DNA from: JAOAFZ01 sp964412815
Lineage (GTDB): Bacteria; Patescibacteriota; Microgenomatia; UBA1406; GWC2-37-13
Assembly: GCA_964412815.1 (NCBI GenBank)
Contig: CAYPQF010000021.1
Span: forward strand, 280,982 to 344,981
Length of the DNA: 64,000 bases
Reading direction: 5' to 3'
In this document: piece after piece, positions 1-8,211 of the stretch
Position numbering within the stretch: the stretch's first letter is position 1
Layout: each line of letters opens with the position of its first letter
Notes under the pieces: generated by a model
Databases searched by the model: none
What the model saw: the letters and a program-made list of their open reading frames with translations, nothing else
What the model was told of the DNA's origin: nothing
Made by a program: the position numbers and the translations under genes

Positions 1-1600
1 GCGCGAACATCAGGAAGTAGAACGCGAAGGCCGCGCCCATCCACTGCCCGAAGGCGACCGGGTTGGTCTGCACCAGCGGCGGCCACAGCCAGAACAGCAC
101 CGGCGCCGTGACCAGCGTGGTCACCAGGAAGATGCGCGCCAGCCACGTGTTAAAGACGTCCGCCGGCGAGGAGCCGCGCGTACCCCAGATCATGTGGGTG
201 GACGACATCATCATGCCCAGTGCCCCGTTGAAGGTGTGGAAGAACGTGAGGAATGCGATGTTCGGTACCAGGAAGATCCAGCGCCCCGGTCGGGCCGTGT
301 AGTATCCCCAGTGGCGGATCACGAACGTCAGCAGCAGGCCGCCGGCGCCGATCACGAACTGGGCCAGGATGGGGATGTAGGCGAAGGTCACATACTCATG
401 TCTCCCTGAGGTGATGTTGTACACCGCGTTGAAGATCGTGCCGAACCAGAAGTACGGCAGGATGATGTCGGCAATGTAGACAAAGAACATCCACTGAGCC
501 CGGATCGCCATGCTCCCAAACGAGGTGAGCGTCATGCCGCGGCTCCCCTTATTCCAACGCAGCAGCTGCCGCCAGAGCTTGGGAAACGTGTCGGGCGCCT
601 GGGTATGCAGCTTGCTCGTGCTCTGGTAGACAGCGCCGCCGTTCCAGCTGACCGTCCCATAGACACGGGAGAGCCAGGTGATGCGCCGGTCGTCGCTGAC
701 CTTGGTCCGCCGCCCGAAGACGGCCCAGTTGAAAAAGTCCTTGACGAACCTCTTGAACGGGTCGAACAGGAACGGCTGAAACACGAAGCGGGCGACGCGG
801 CTCACTGCTCCCACCACGCCCTCACCGGACGCGGTCTCGCCGATAAACGGCACCGCGCGGATCACGTAGCACCTGCCGGGCTGGCAGGGCACCTGTGCCA
901 CCACCGAGCCGGCCTTGATCGACGTGTTGCGCCGCAGGTCCTCAGCGAACTCCGAGAGCGCTTCCGGGCTGATGCCGATGGGCTCGCCGACGATGGCCTG
1001 CTCGCCTGACACCGAGTTCACAAAGGGATCGGACAGGGCCTTGATCATCTCCATCACCGCCCCGGGCTCCAGCTCCTCATCATCGTCCGACATGACGATA
1101 GCATGGATGTAGCGGTTGAGCCGGGTGGCCTTGATCTTGATGTACTCCAGGCCGGTGACGAGCGCATTGGGCTTGTCACCCCACGGCTCGTAGACCCAGT
1201 CGACCTGCATCTCCTCGCAGATCTGTGCGATCGGGCTGAAACGCCCGAGGTCGGTCTCAGCGATGCCCTGCTGGTCGCGGATGGCGGCAAGGTCCGGAGA
1301 GACGCCGTTGATCACCACCACCATGAGCGCCGGGTCCATGTAGTTGGCCTGCATCGACAGCAGCACCTTGCGGATGTCCGCCGGGTCTGTGGCGCTGTAG
1401 GTCGCAAGCACCATGGCCGTGTGCTCATTTACCTCCTTGTAGAAGCGGTGTATTCCCTCAGGAAACACATACGGGAAGTACACCTTGGCGAGATACCACT
1501 TGGGCGCGTACACCAGCCAGGTGAACAAGAAGAAACCAAGGTAGTAGTGCAACTGGCCAAGAATTATGGCCTCTGCCAGTGCGATGATCCCGGTTCCCAT
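1..1600 (-). CDS. Processive GT2 glycosyltransferase (cellulose/hyaluronan-synthase-like), partial
   Basis: The frame stays open from an ATG at 1600 to the window edge, so the C-terminus (533 codons seen) lies outside. The start follows an AGGAGG site (1611-1616). The protein begins with a hydrophobic segment (about residues 5-30). It then has a GT2 fold with an acidic SDDDEE motif, which fits the metal/nucleotide-sugar site, and a QLLRW motif matching the Q-x-x-RW signature of processive synthases. Several membrane segments follow. Family knowledge: such enzymes polymerise a sugar from UDP- or GDP-sugars and export it across the membrane. The product cannot be told from sequence. The gene is far more GC-rich than its neighbours and belongs to the Shine-Dalgarno-led GC-rich set seen across the window. 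The plus-strand open frames here are shadows. Confidence 0.8.
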   Translation of the reverse strand, partial: MGTGIIALAEAIILGQLHYYLGFFLFTWLVYAPKWYLAKVYFPYVFPEGIHRFYKEVNEHTAMVLATYSATDPADIRKVLLSMQANYMDPALMVVVINGVSPDLAAIRDQQGIAETDLGRFSPIAQICEEMQVDWVYEPWGDKPNALVTGLEYIKIKATRLNRYIHAIVMSDDDEELEPGAVMEMIKALSDPFVNSVSGEQAIVGEPIGISPEALSEFAEDLRRNTSIKAGSVVAQVPCQPGRCYVIRAVPFIGETASGEGVVGAVSRVARFVFQPFLFDPFKRFVKDFFNWAVFGRRTKVSDDRRITWLSRVYGTVSWNGGAVYQSTSKLHTQAPDTFPKLWRQLLRWNKGSRGMTLTSFGSMAIRAQWMFFVYIADIILPYFWFGTIFNAVYNITSGRHEYVTFAYIPILAQFVIGAGGLLLTFVIRHWGYYTARPGRWIFLVPNIAFLTFFHTFNGALGMMMSSTHMIWGTRGSSPADVFNTWLARIFLVTTLVTAPVLFWLWPPLVQTNPVAFGQWMGAAFAFYFLMFA

Positions 1601-1610
1601 GGGGTTGATA

Positions 1611-1616
1611 CCTCCT
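1611..1616 (-). promoter_or_regulatory. Strong Shine-Dalgarno site of the GT2 gene
   Basis: On the minus strand this reads AGGAGG, 10 nt before the ATG at 1600. It fixes the start of a gene that runs off the window. A small hairpin (TCCGTT GAA AACGGA) lies just upstream at about 1623-1637 in the leader. The remaining 1640-1810 stretch is AT-rich, with several TATA-like boxes but no gene. Confidence 0.75.
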
Positions 1617-1816
1617 GTGTGGTCCGTTGAAAACGGAATGTTAAGGTTCGGGTAAAAATACTACCTATAGTTTATCAGATTAATATATATATTCAATATG
1701 TATAAGTATGATATAGTTAAGATATCTTACGTACTATTTATATTGATGGAGAACGATGCAGGATAATAGCTATGTATATAAGTAACTGTGACACTTTACT
1801 TTATCTTATAGTCTGC

Positions 1817-1859
1817 TATAATGAGAGCGGAACGAACGGCACAAACACATAGAGGAGGT
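1817..1859 (+). promoter_or_regulatory. Promoter -10 box and leader with Shine-Dalgarno for 1868-2308
   Basis: TATAAT lies at 1817-1822 and GAGGAGGT at 1852-1859, 8 nt before the ATG at 1868. The 45-nt distance from the -10 box to the start gives a real 5' leader. This contrasts with the leaderless arrangement of most genes in the window. Confidence 0.65.
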
Positions 1860-1867
1860 AAACCAAG

Positions 1868-2308
1868 ATGGCAATCGCACGTGACCGCGGACAATTCGGC
1901 GCCCCGCAGCCGCAGGCTGCGCCCACCGTAAAGGTGGCCTTGTGGCACCGGTACGGCACACTGCTCAGCCTGTCCATTATGCCGGCCCTGATCATGGCGG
2001 CCGGGCTTTACTTCGACGTCCGCTGGGCGGCCATCGCCGGCGGCGGGCTGATCCTGCTGCTGATCCTGATCCGCCCGATCGCGAACTGGTGGGTCCGCAG
2101 CGCGGAGCGCCGCAAGTACACCAGGATCATCAACTATAACCCGAGCGACGGCTCCTGGAACGCGGCCTACGCCGTCTCGCTCGACGGCGGCGAGGCCGCC
2201 CAGGAGCGCTTCGCCCGCAAGATCGAGCAAGACACCGGCCGCACCTGGATCGGCACCGAGATCAAGGAGGTCGACGGCATGAAGGGCGTGGTCTTCACCT
2301 TCGTGTAG
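1868..2308 (+). CDS. Small GC-rich membrane protein of unknown function
   Basis: A 146-residue protein with a short polar N-terminus and two adjoining hydrophobic segments (about residues 35-52 and 54-72). A soluble, charged C-terminal domain of about 70 residues follows. I do not recognise the family. Codon third positions are almost all G or C, unlike the next gene downstream. It has its own promoter (TATAAT 1817-1822), a strong Shine-Dalgarno and a downstream hairpin (2352-2386), so it looks monocistronic. The coding call rests on consistent codon bias, the ribosome binding site and the membrane topology. The overlapping minus-strand frame is a shadow. Confidence 0.75.
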   Translation: MAIARDRGQFGAPQPQAAPTVKVALWHRYGTLLSLSIMPALIMAAGLYFDVRWAAIAGGGLILLLILIRPIANWWVRSAERRKYTRIINYNPSDGSWNAAYAVSLDGGEAAQERFARKIEQDTGRTWIGTEIKEVDGMKGVVFTFV

Positions 2309-2351
2309 CAGCGCTGCCCCTCCACCGGTGTTTGACACCGCTCGTCCGCCA

Positions 2352-2386
2352 TCCGTTCCGCGGAGCACCTGCTCTCGCGGAACGGA
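2352..2386 (+). terminator. Hairpin after the 1868-2308 gene
   Basis: The arms TCCGTTCCGCG (2352-2362) and CGCGGAACGGA (2376-2386) are perfectly complementary over 11 bp. A GAG/CTC extension lies in the loop. No long T-run follows, so intrinsic termination is likely but not proven. A smaller hairpin, CGGTGT TTG ACACCG, lies just upstream (about 2326-2340). Confidence 0.55.
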
Positions 2387-2443
2387 CCTACCGTATAACA
2401 CCTCTTCTTGATTTTGCTACTGCATCTATGCGATACTTATAGA

Positions 2444-3580
2444 ATGGATCAGAATTTGCCCGATTTTCCCACAATTGCACCGCCGGATTTTGGTGGCACC
2501 CCCGCGACTCCAGTCGCACCCGGAGCAACCGCTCCAACAGCTCCAGGAGTGCCTGCTACCCCCGGGGTTCCGGCAACTCCTGCACAACCCGCCCCGCCTG
2601 CACCAGGCCAAATCGCTCCCGATCCGTTTGGAAATCCGGGTGGACTCAGCTTTAATCCTGATGCTCCCTCAGATCTCCCCACGCTAGGCACTGGATTAGG
2701 TTCCCTTGACGATCCAGCAGCAAAAAATAAAAAGACTACCCGTATTATCCTGATTGGTGGTGTAGCCGCACTGGCCGCATCAGCAATCTTTATCAGTGTG
2801 TATTTTTACTTTCAAGCTCAGGCAGCAGCCGAAGAAGATGTCTTTATTCCACCCCCAACTACCCGTCGACCTACCCCGGTCGCCAGTGACGCGGCGGGTC
2901 TTGGCCCTGGCGCGGGAGCTACCAACTCAGCGCAGCTCTCACCTTCTCCTGCGATGGATATGACTCCGGAAGAATATAAAGGCACCAATTTCACCATAGA
3001 TCTTCCAAAAAGCTGGGAGATCCAAAAAAAACCATCAACAACCCTCTATACCGAAGTAGTTGAGGCAAATGTCTATAACAATACTTCAGCAGATAAAGTT
3101 CGCGTCGCAATACTTAGTATTCAGGTCTCTACTCAGCGTTTGGGGAATAAATTTGATGAAGAAACCTATGAAATTTTGAACGAAGACACCATAACCATCG
3201 ACGGGGCTCAAGGCCAACAGATCACGTATCAAAAAAAAGATGACGAAAAAGCAGTCCCCACAACCAGTATCCTGGTGTACCAGGGCAATAAAACGTACCG
3301 TTTTACATTTACCCTGAACGATAAGTATAGCGGTGCAGACGATATTCAGAAGGCATTTGATGACGCACTCAAATCCTTTACATTTTCCTCGAGATCCGGT
3401 GGTAGTAGCACACCGGATACCGATGAAGATGCAAGCAGTGCAGCAGAACAAAATGAAGTGATAGACTCAGCAGCTCCTGGAGATAATACACTTGCTCCAC
3501 AGGGAGGATCGGGAGTAAATGATGATCCGTTCGCGCGGGGACCCCTCCTTCAGACGTTACTCCGACGCCGTAATATCTGA
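2444..3580 (+). CDS. Membrane-anchored protein with PsbP-like C-terminal domain
   Basis: About 378 residues. A proline/alanine-rich, low-complexity cytoplasmic N-terminus (residues 1-95) precedes one membrane segment (about 103-125). A linker follows, then an extracytoplasmic domain whose opening (FTIDLPKSWEIQ) and closing pattern fit the PsbP-like fold. An acidic/serine-rich tail ends the protein. The domain resembles that of 57199-57882. Function is unknown; such domains are common on the outer face of Gram-positive-like and CPR cells. I chose the ATG at 2444 rather than an upstream in-frame codon, because an A/T-rich -10-like box directly precedes it. The 3' end overlaps the convergent gene by 24 nt. 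Confidence 0.7.
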   Translation: MDQNLPDFPTIAPPDFGGTPATPVAPGATAPTAPGVPATPGVPATPAQPAPPAPGQIAPDPFGNPGGLSFNPDAPSDLPTLGTGLGSLDDPAAKNKKTTRIILIGGVAALAASAIFISVYFYFQAQAAAEEDVFIPPPTTRRPTPVASDAAGLGPGAGATNSAQLSPSPAMDMTPEEYKGTNFTIDLPKSWEIQKKPSTTLYTEVVEANVYNNTSADKVRVAILSIQVSTQRLGNKFDEETYEILNEDTITIDGAQGQQITYQKKDDEKAVPTTSILVYQGNKTYRFTFTLNDKYSGADDIQKAFDDALKSFTFSSRSGGSSTPDTDEDASSAAEQNEVIDSAAPGDNTLAPQGGSGVNDDPFARGPLLQTLLRRRNI

Positions 3581-4660
3581 TCGGGCAGCCGCTGCACGTA
3601 ACGGAATGAACTGAGAATTAAGCCGGAACAAAAAACGGCGTGCCTGTTTGACGGCATCTGGCACGAGTGGCGGACCTTCCTGACTATCTATCGCTTGATC
3701 AGCGACATATCCCAGTTCCCGGGCAAGCTGTTGCTCAAACGGAGTACCTGCTGTTTTGGTTTGTGCCGCCTGCTCTTCTGATAAAAACTCAGGCACGCTG
3801 GTCTGATCCTGTGCTCCCAAGGTCAAAAAATACCGGCGTAGTGCTTCCCGCTGTGCCTCGGTAATTCCTGTCACCTGATCCAGCACCCGTGCCGTCTGCT
3901 GTGCGTCCGTAACAGTTTTTTTCCACGCCAACAACTGTTTTCCCGCTCCTGCGCTTTCTGGAGAGGTTGTTTCCGCAGCCGGGTTAGGTCTGGCAACGTG
4001 GGGAACAGACTCCAAAACGCGCTGCTGAATCTCGAGCATATCTGCCCGTGAAGGGATACGGTGCTCGGTGCGAACAAATGTTGCTATAGACTGCTGAAAT
4101 GCTTCTGTACGGGCAACAGCCAGGCGCTGTACCGTATCCAGTAACGGTTCTGTCAGTTCTACTCCCTGAATACGGGTTTCATGCAGGTTCGCCGCATCTA
4201 CACGGGCAGTGGTCATAATAAACTGAAATAATTGTTCTGTCGGGGTAAAAATAAACTGATCCCGCTCTGTTGTTTCACCGGGTTCAACCGCATGTTCACG
4301 CGGAAGGTCATTGCGCCAGTAGGTACCGTTGGTTACACGGGTCAGCGTCTGTATGGCAATATCAGCCGCAATGGTTTGAAAGGTGTGTGCTGTTCGGGCA
4401 ATCACATCAGTGGACGGAGAACGAGACCAGCGAAGCAAGAGATCCGGCCGGTCAAGCAGCTGACGAGCATCTGCGGCATAACGATCAGCCAGTTCTACAT
4501 AATCTATCGGAAAGGCCACCCGGGTGCCCCGTTCTGCTTCTCCGGCAGTGGTGCGGTAATGAGTAATTTCGTTCCAGTATGAGGTTATTACATCGGCAGT
4601 ACGAGTCAGCCCTTCGGTACGGACGACATCTGCGGAACCGGGGGTTGGTTCTGTGGTCAT
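3557..4660 (-). CDS. Hypothetical helical protein
   Basis: A 367-residue protein rich in Ala, Thr, Glu and Arg, with no membrane segment. It appears largely alpha-helical. I do not recognise the family. The start MTTEPTPG (ATG at 4660) is chosen over a longer frame because TATCAT (4668-4673 on this strand) ends 7 nt before it, the leaderless spacing used by most genes here. The upstream extension would run through the hairpin at 4687-4710. It converges with, and overlaps by 24 nt, the PsbP-like gene at 2444-3580. Confidence 0.65.
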   Translation of the reverse strand: MTTEPTPGSADVVRTEGLTRTADVITSYWNEITHYRTTAGEAERGTRVAFPIDYVELADRYAADARQLLDRPDLLLRWSRSPSTDVIARTAHTFQTIAADIAIQTLTRVTNGTYWRNDLPREHAVEPGETTERDQFIFTPTEQLFQFIMTTARVDAANLHETRIQGVELTEPLLDTVQRLAVARTEAFQQSIATFVRTEHRIPSRADMLEIQQRVLESVPHVARPNPAAETTSPESAGAGKQLLAWKKTVTDAQQTARVLDQVTGITEAQREALRRYFLTLGAQDQTSVPEFLSEEQAAQTKTAGTPFEQQLARELGYVADQAIDSQEGPPLVPDAVKQARRFLFRLNSQFIPLRAAAARSDITASE

Positions 4661-4686
4661 AATGCTTATGATACACGAGATATTGT

Positions 4687-4710
4687 CAGGGTGGGGGAGT
4701 CCCCACCCTG
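4687..4710 (-). terminator. Perfect 10-bp hairpin downstream of 4798-5175
   Basis: CAGGGTGGGG (4687-4696) and CCCCACCCTG (4701-4710) pair perfectly around a 4-nt loop. It lies between the end of the small membrane-protein gene and the promoter of the next minus-strand gene, so it probably ends the first transcript. There is no clear T-run. Confidence 0.55.
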
Positions 4711-4797
4711 AACAACACGAGCAGGCACGTGGCAGTAACGACCATGAACGCCACAAGCCAGCATCAGGGCACATAGACAGTGAGTGTCGAGCCAGCC

Positions 4798-5175
4798 CTA
4801 GAACATCGTCAGGAAGGCGATAAACGCCGCCAGCGCGATTCCGAGCTTATGAACCAGGTCCGGCCAGCCGTACTCGAGGCGCTGCGACCAGGCCGACCCC
4901 AGCGTGCCCAGCCCTACGGCGAACATCACGCACTGCACCATCAGGTCGATCACCACGACGCTGAGCATCCCTGCCGTTGATGTGCGCATCCACGCGGCAT
5001 CCATCGTGTAGACGTGGACAGCCGCGAGGAAAAACATCAGGAAGGGTACCTCCTTCATATGCTGATACCACGTGAGGGGCACACGCCTCTTCACGATGCT
5101 CAGCAGTAGAAAGTAGCCCAGCACGAGCAGCGGCACGAACGGCCGAAGCCATTGGACGGAGTCGATAAATCCCAT
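4798..5175 (-). CDS. Small GC-rich polytopic membrane protein
   Basis: 125 residues with about four hydrophobic segments (roughly 12-27, 44-60, 70-92 and 109-125) joined by short loops. The C-terminus lies in the last segment. The family is not recognised. It has the same strong G/C third-position bias as the other solitary GC-rich genes. On the minus strand a TATAAT box lies about 80 nt upstream, near 5258. The leader contains the palindrome GGCACCGGTGCC, which could form a hairpin before the start. No strong Shine-Dalgarno is visible. A perfect hairpin follows the gene at 4687-4710. Confidence 0.7.
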   Translation of the reverse strand: MGFIDSVQWLRPFVPLLVLGYFLLLSIVKRRVPLTWYQHMKEVPFLMFFLAAVHVYTMDAAWMRTSTAGMLSVVVIDLMVQCVMFAVGLGTLGSAWSQRLEYGWPDLVHKLGIALAAFIAFLTMF

Positions 5176-5325
5176 AGTCTACTCGATTCAACTACTATCC
5201 GTCGCCAGTGTTGTATATGAGCTGCGGCACCGGTGCCACAACTTATATCCTATATTATACACCAAATACTATTGATTATAAACCTATAGTATGATATACT
5301 ATCTGCTGGAAAGGAGGAAAGCTCG

Positions 5326-5403
5326 ATGAAAACAATCATTCACGAGCGACTGGGACCGCTCATAATTGGTCCCCGGTGCTGCAAGGCCCGGGGTCTCGAT
5401 TGA
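5326..5403 (+). CDS. Tiny Shine-Dalgarno-led ORF (25 residues), uncertain
   Basis: An ATG 8 nt after AAGGAGG (5311-5317) and about 25 nt after a TATACT box opens a 25-codon frame ending in TGA. The promoter and ribosome binding site are good. The peptide has no recognisable feature and sits in the GC-rich stretch described at 5301-5915. It could be a leader peptide, a decayed gene start or chance. Confidence 0.25.
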   Translation: MKTIIHERLGPLIIGPRCCKARGLD

Positions 5404-5439
5404 GCGAAGCGTGCAGGCACAGCCAGCGACACATAGAGC

Positions 5440-5592
5440 ATGGCCTTTCCCCGGCGTCCAACTCCGATAGATGTAGATGGAGGAGCCAGCCGGGGCGCGC
5501 ATGAACCAACACATCCTACAGAAGGGAGGTACCTGATGTATCGCCAGCAGGGCAGATACATGAGCGGCGTGCAGCCTAGTTCGCGCATCTAA
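5440..5592 (+). CDS. Short ORF in GC-rich stretch (50 residues), uncertain
   Basis: A 50-codon frame from ATG 5440 to TAA 5592, with moderately good codon use and a basic/tyrosine-containing end. A second in-frame ATG at 5536 is preceded by GGGAGG (5524-5529), which would give an 18-residue peptide. That ATG overlaps the TGA of an 11-residue frame at 5501-5536. Nothing similar is recognised. The overlap with predicted stems makes coding status doubtful. Confidence 0.22.
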   Translation: MAFPRRPTPIDVDGGASRGAHEPTHPTEGRYLMYRQQGRYMSGVQPSSRI

Positions 5593-5953
5593 CAACTGCG
5601 CACCCGTTCGACCGTCTGCAGGCCGACCGCTTACTAGCGTGTCTGGCCGATCGAGAGTACCGCTCGCAAGCGGCACCAGCCCCCACACAGCATTGGGCGG
5701 TGTCTGCCCCCGGGCGGCAGGCGACAACTGAATACCTCCAGCCGGCCACGATCGCCGGAAGCTGACACACCAGTGTCACCACCTGACGAGGCTTTCAGTC
5801 GAACAGCCGGAAACGGCTCAGTAGGCGAGGCGAACCAGGAATCAACGCCGGAAGGCGGGGTAGCAGCGGCAGTGAATAGGGCGCGGAAATGATCCGCCCC
5901 GATTTCTAAGCCAATGCCACCCAACACACCCAACTCAATAACTCTTCCCAATC

Positions 5954-6535
5954 ATGAGCAAAGAACGATTTAACTCTGAACCACCGCTTCGTCCTGTTGG
6001 CGGCATTCCTGCATGGATTTTTGATCCTAACATTGCCATCCCGGATCACTATATTGTTCCCGGAACTATCTCAGGGCGACAACTTTCTATTACGGTGATG
6101 CCCGAATCTCTGTATATCACTGATTTTGGAGAATTTGACCGATGCCGGTTGCAAGCGTCCATCTCCACCGAAGGGTATATCAACTACGACCTCTTCACCT
6201 TTGGTTTTCAACGCGATCCCTCAAAACGTCATCCGGATATGTATGGGGCAGCATTTGCCTTTGCTGCACGTTCCTATTTTGAACAACTCGGACACCGGGT
6301 TCGAGGACTGGAATGTCACTGGAGACAGGGGAGTATTAACTTTGCCGCATTCGAACCTGCGTTTACCCGGTTCGTCACTGCGGGAACCGATCCTGTTCGT
6401 GCCGTAGAGCTGGCAGCCCGTGAGACATGGACCTATCAATACATCGCTGAACCAATGAAGTTCAAAAGAGTAATTCTTGAAGATATTGATTTTGACGTAG
6501 CTCAGCCCTTTGTCAGTACCATTATGACAAAATAA
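5954..6535 (+). CDS. Hypothetical protein
   Basis: 193 residues, soluble, with mixed strand/helix character and many aromatic residues; no signal peptide. I do not recognise the family. Codon usage matches the ordinary moderate-GC genes. The ATG at 5954 is the first in frame. There is no clear Shine-Dalgarno and the promoter box is weak. It converges on the metalloprotease-like gene, with 36 nt between the stops. Confidence 0.6.
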   Translation: MSKERFNSEPPLRPVGGIPAWIFDPNIAIPDHYIVPGTISGRQLSITVMPESLYITDFGEFDRCRLQASISTEGYINYDLFTFGFQRDPSKRHPDMYGAAFAFAARSYFEQLGHRVRGLECHWRQGSINFAAFEPAFTRFVTAGTDPVRAVELAARETWTYQYIAEPMKFKRVILEDIDFDVAQPFVSTIMTK

Positions 6536-6571
6536 CCTTTCTCTTCTCGAACTGCAATGCACTCCCGCTCC

Positions 6572-8002
6572 CTACTGACTTGCTCCCTGAACGAGCATAG
6601 GTAAAAATATCCGGTACGGATATGCTTCACTTTGCTGGCAGGTTCCATCGAACACTACGGTCACATTTGCCGGTATATCTGCCACATTGGCTTCTGCGTC
6701 GTCGTGATGGAAACAAATACTAAACTCCGGCTTTCCGGCTTCGTTTAACGCGATATCTCCGGCAGGAACGGTGAACTTCATAGATGGTTTCCATGCCTGA
6801 CGCAGCGGATTGATTACATCCCGACGCGGGAAATACAGTTTGTAATACCGGGGGAACCGGTAAGTATAGTATGTTTCGGCAATAGTCACTACAAATCCCT
6901 CATCCGGGGAATATTCATCAATCGTACCTGGTTCTTTCGTTCTCCGTTCCACGATCACCGAAAAGCTGGTGTCATCGGGAAAGTCAGTATCTTCCAGTTG
7001 CAACATTCTACCGATTACCTCCCAGGGAACATCTGTTATTTCGAGCATCCGGATAGCATTCGGATCGTTTTCAGATGCATATAACCCCTCCATCATAAAC
7101 TGAAGTTCCGGTGAATCGTGAGAATAGGGAACCGTCACCCGCTCTTCTTCGGGCAACAGTCCGTTGTATTCCAGTACCGCCGCCATAGCTCCGTTATAAG
7201 CACCAACTCCTGTCGGCGACCACGATGATTCATATGCACGGCCGCGATAGTCCATCTCATGATCTGCAAAGAGTAATGCATGGAGCAGCTCATGCGGAAT
7301 CGTTGAGGTAAAGTACGCTTCTGAGATATAGATCAGCGCATAATCACGCTGTTCTCCTGTATCCGGATCAGTTGCTTGATAGCGGGATGCCAGTCCATCA
7401 TATCCACCGGAGATACCCGGGACATAGAGCGCAATAATTCCTTCATCAGGCGCATCCGGGCCATGAATTTCTGTAATACAACGCTCTGCCTGCCGGTACG
7501 ACCCCCGCGTCATCTCTTCGTAGGTCTGGGATGAACGCCCCTCCAGATACCGCACGGTATCCGTGCGCATCTGACCCATGGTAACTTTAGCCACAAAGTG
7601 TTTCATCGGATAGGGAGCAGAGGAAGTTCCCTCAAACTGTTGACGCACCTGGTCAAGAGTAATGTTCTGTTCGCGATCTGAAGGAGTGCAGATGATCGTG
7701 AGAATATTCTGATTGCGGAGCCACATATCAACGCGCGCGGCAAGTTCCAGACTACCGCTTTGTCCATTCGCTCCCGTCGGCAGAGAGATACCTGGTGAAT
7801 CAGGGTCAAGCGTTTCATCTGTAAAGCTTGAAATAGCAGCCACTGGCAACGCGGCGAGTAACGCCAATAACGGAATTGCCCGTAAGGCGTGTCGGGTAGA
7901 CCGTTTGAGTTGTTCAAGGTTCTGTTTCAATCTGGTAAACCGTTCCTGCCGGACTTCTTTTTTCTGCGTTTCCGGTATACCACGCACTGTTTCGAATACC
8001 AT
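6572..8002 (-). CDS. Putative membrane-anchored or secreted zinc metalloprotease (HELLH)
   Basis: 476 residues. A basic N-terminus (residues 1-40) precedes one hydrophobic segment (about 41-57), consistent with export or an N-terminal anchor. The key feature is STIPHELLHALLFADHE at about 232-248. It contains an HExxH zincin motif (H237, E238, H241) in a hydrophobic helix, as in zinc-dependent peptidases. The third ligand is unclear. The rest is not recognised. Peptidase activity is inferred from the motif alone. TATACT (8009-8014 on this strand) ends 6 nt before the ATG, so the mRNA should be leaderless. Confidence 0.55.
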   Translation of the reverse strand: MVFETVRGIPETQKKEVRQERFTRLKQNLEQLKRSTRHALRAIPLLALLAALPVAAISSFTDETLDPDSPGISLPTGANGQSGSLELAARVDMWLRNQNILTIICTPSDREQNITLDQVRQQFEGTSSAPYPMKHFVAKVTMGQMRTDTVRYLEGRSSQTYEEMTRGSYRQAERCITEIHGPDAPDEGIIALYVPGISGGYDGLASRYQATDPDTGEQRDYALIYISEAYFTSTIPHELLHALLFADHEMDYRGRAYESSWSPTGVGAYNGAMAAVLEYNGLLPEEERVTVPYSHDSPELQFMMEGLYASENDPNAIRMLEITDVPWEVIGRMLQLEDTDFPDDTSFSVIVERRTKEPGTIDEYSPDEGFVVTIAETYYTYRFPRYYKLYFPRRDVINPLRQAWKPSMKFTVPAGDIALNEAGKPEFSICFHHDDAEANVADIPANVTVVFDGTCQQSEAYPYRIFLPMLVQGASQ

Positions 8003-8199
8003 GCATATAGTATACGATATTTATTATAGGACTACAATATAGCGCAATATTTAATTACATACCAAATACTTACAACATGTTATAAGCCATGTATCAATTA
8101 CTATAAGAATTACCTCCTGTAATTCCGCATAATTGAGATTTTTATATGACAGAATAGTTCTATTACAGAAAACTGAGGTTTTCGAAACAGTGATTCGGG

Positions 8200-8205
8200 T
8201 ATAAT
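8200..8205 (+). promoter_or_regulatory. -10 box of the leaderless HAD gene
   Basis: TATAAT at 8200-8205 leaves 6 nt before the ATG at 8212. With the usual 6-7 nt from -10 box to transcription start, the A of ATG would be the first or second transcribed base. It is a clear example of a pattern repeated at more than twenty genes here. Confidence 0.7.
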
Positions 8206-8211
8206 GGCTTC

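Larger units (their letters stand above)
5301..5915 (+). other. GC-rich stretch: candidate structured RNA or decayed gene
   Basis: No long convincing reading frame covers this GC-rich 600-nt stretch. A TATACT box (5295-5300) and AAGGAGG (5311-5317) precede it. Many short perfect stems are visible: CCCCGGC/GCCGGGG bracketing 5451-5496, CCGCT/GCGG near 5660, TGACAC ACCA GTGTCA near 5762, AGCCG GAAA CGGCT near 5804, CGCC GGAA GGCG near 5846, and GCGGA AATGA TCCGC near 5882. The last three include GNRA-type loops. Tiny frames overlap it. Coding-like pieces also appear in shifting frames (about 5582-5764 and 5764-5890), so a frameshifted gene remains possible. It does not match RNase P, tmRNA or SRP RNA signatures. 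Confidence 0.35.

Noticed and set aside
605..1630. Plus-strand open frames opposite the GT2 gene.
   Set aside because: The minus strand carries a recognisable GT2 synthase with AGGAGG and family motifs. The plus frames are GC-rich shadows.
5305..5325. RNase P-like GAGGAAAG at the start of the GC-rich stretch.
   Set aside because: None of the other conserved RNase P regions (such as the ACAGAA/GGCTTA end) are present. The string is a ribosome binding site context.
5840..5880. SRP RNA-like string CCGGAAGG followed by AGCAGC.
   Set aside because: The spacing between the two parts is too long, the stem closes differently, and the flanks do not form the single rod of SRP RNA.
5299..5951. Minus-strand open frames in the GC-rich stretch (up to 142 codons).
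   Set aside because: No start with a ribosome site or promoter, implausible composition, and the promoter signals are on the plus strand.
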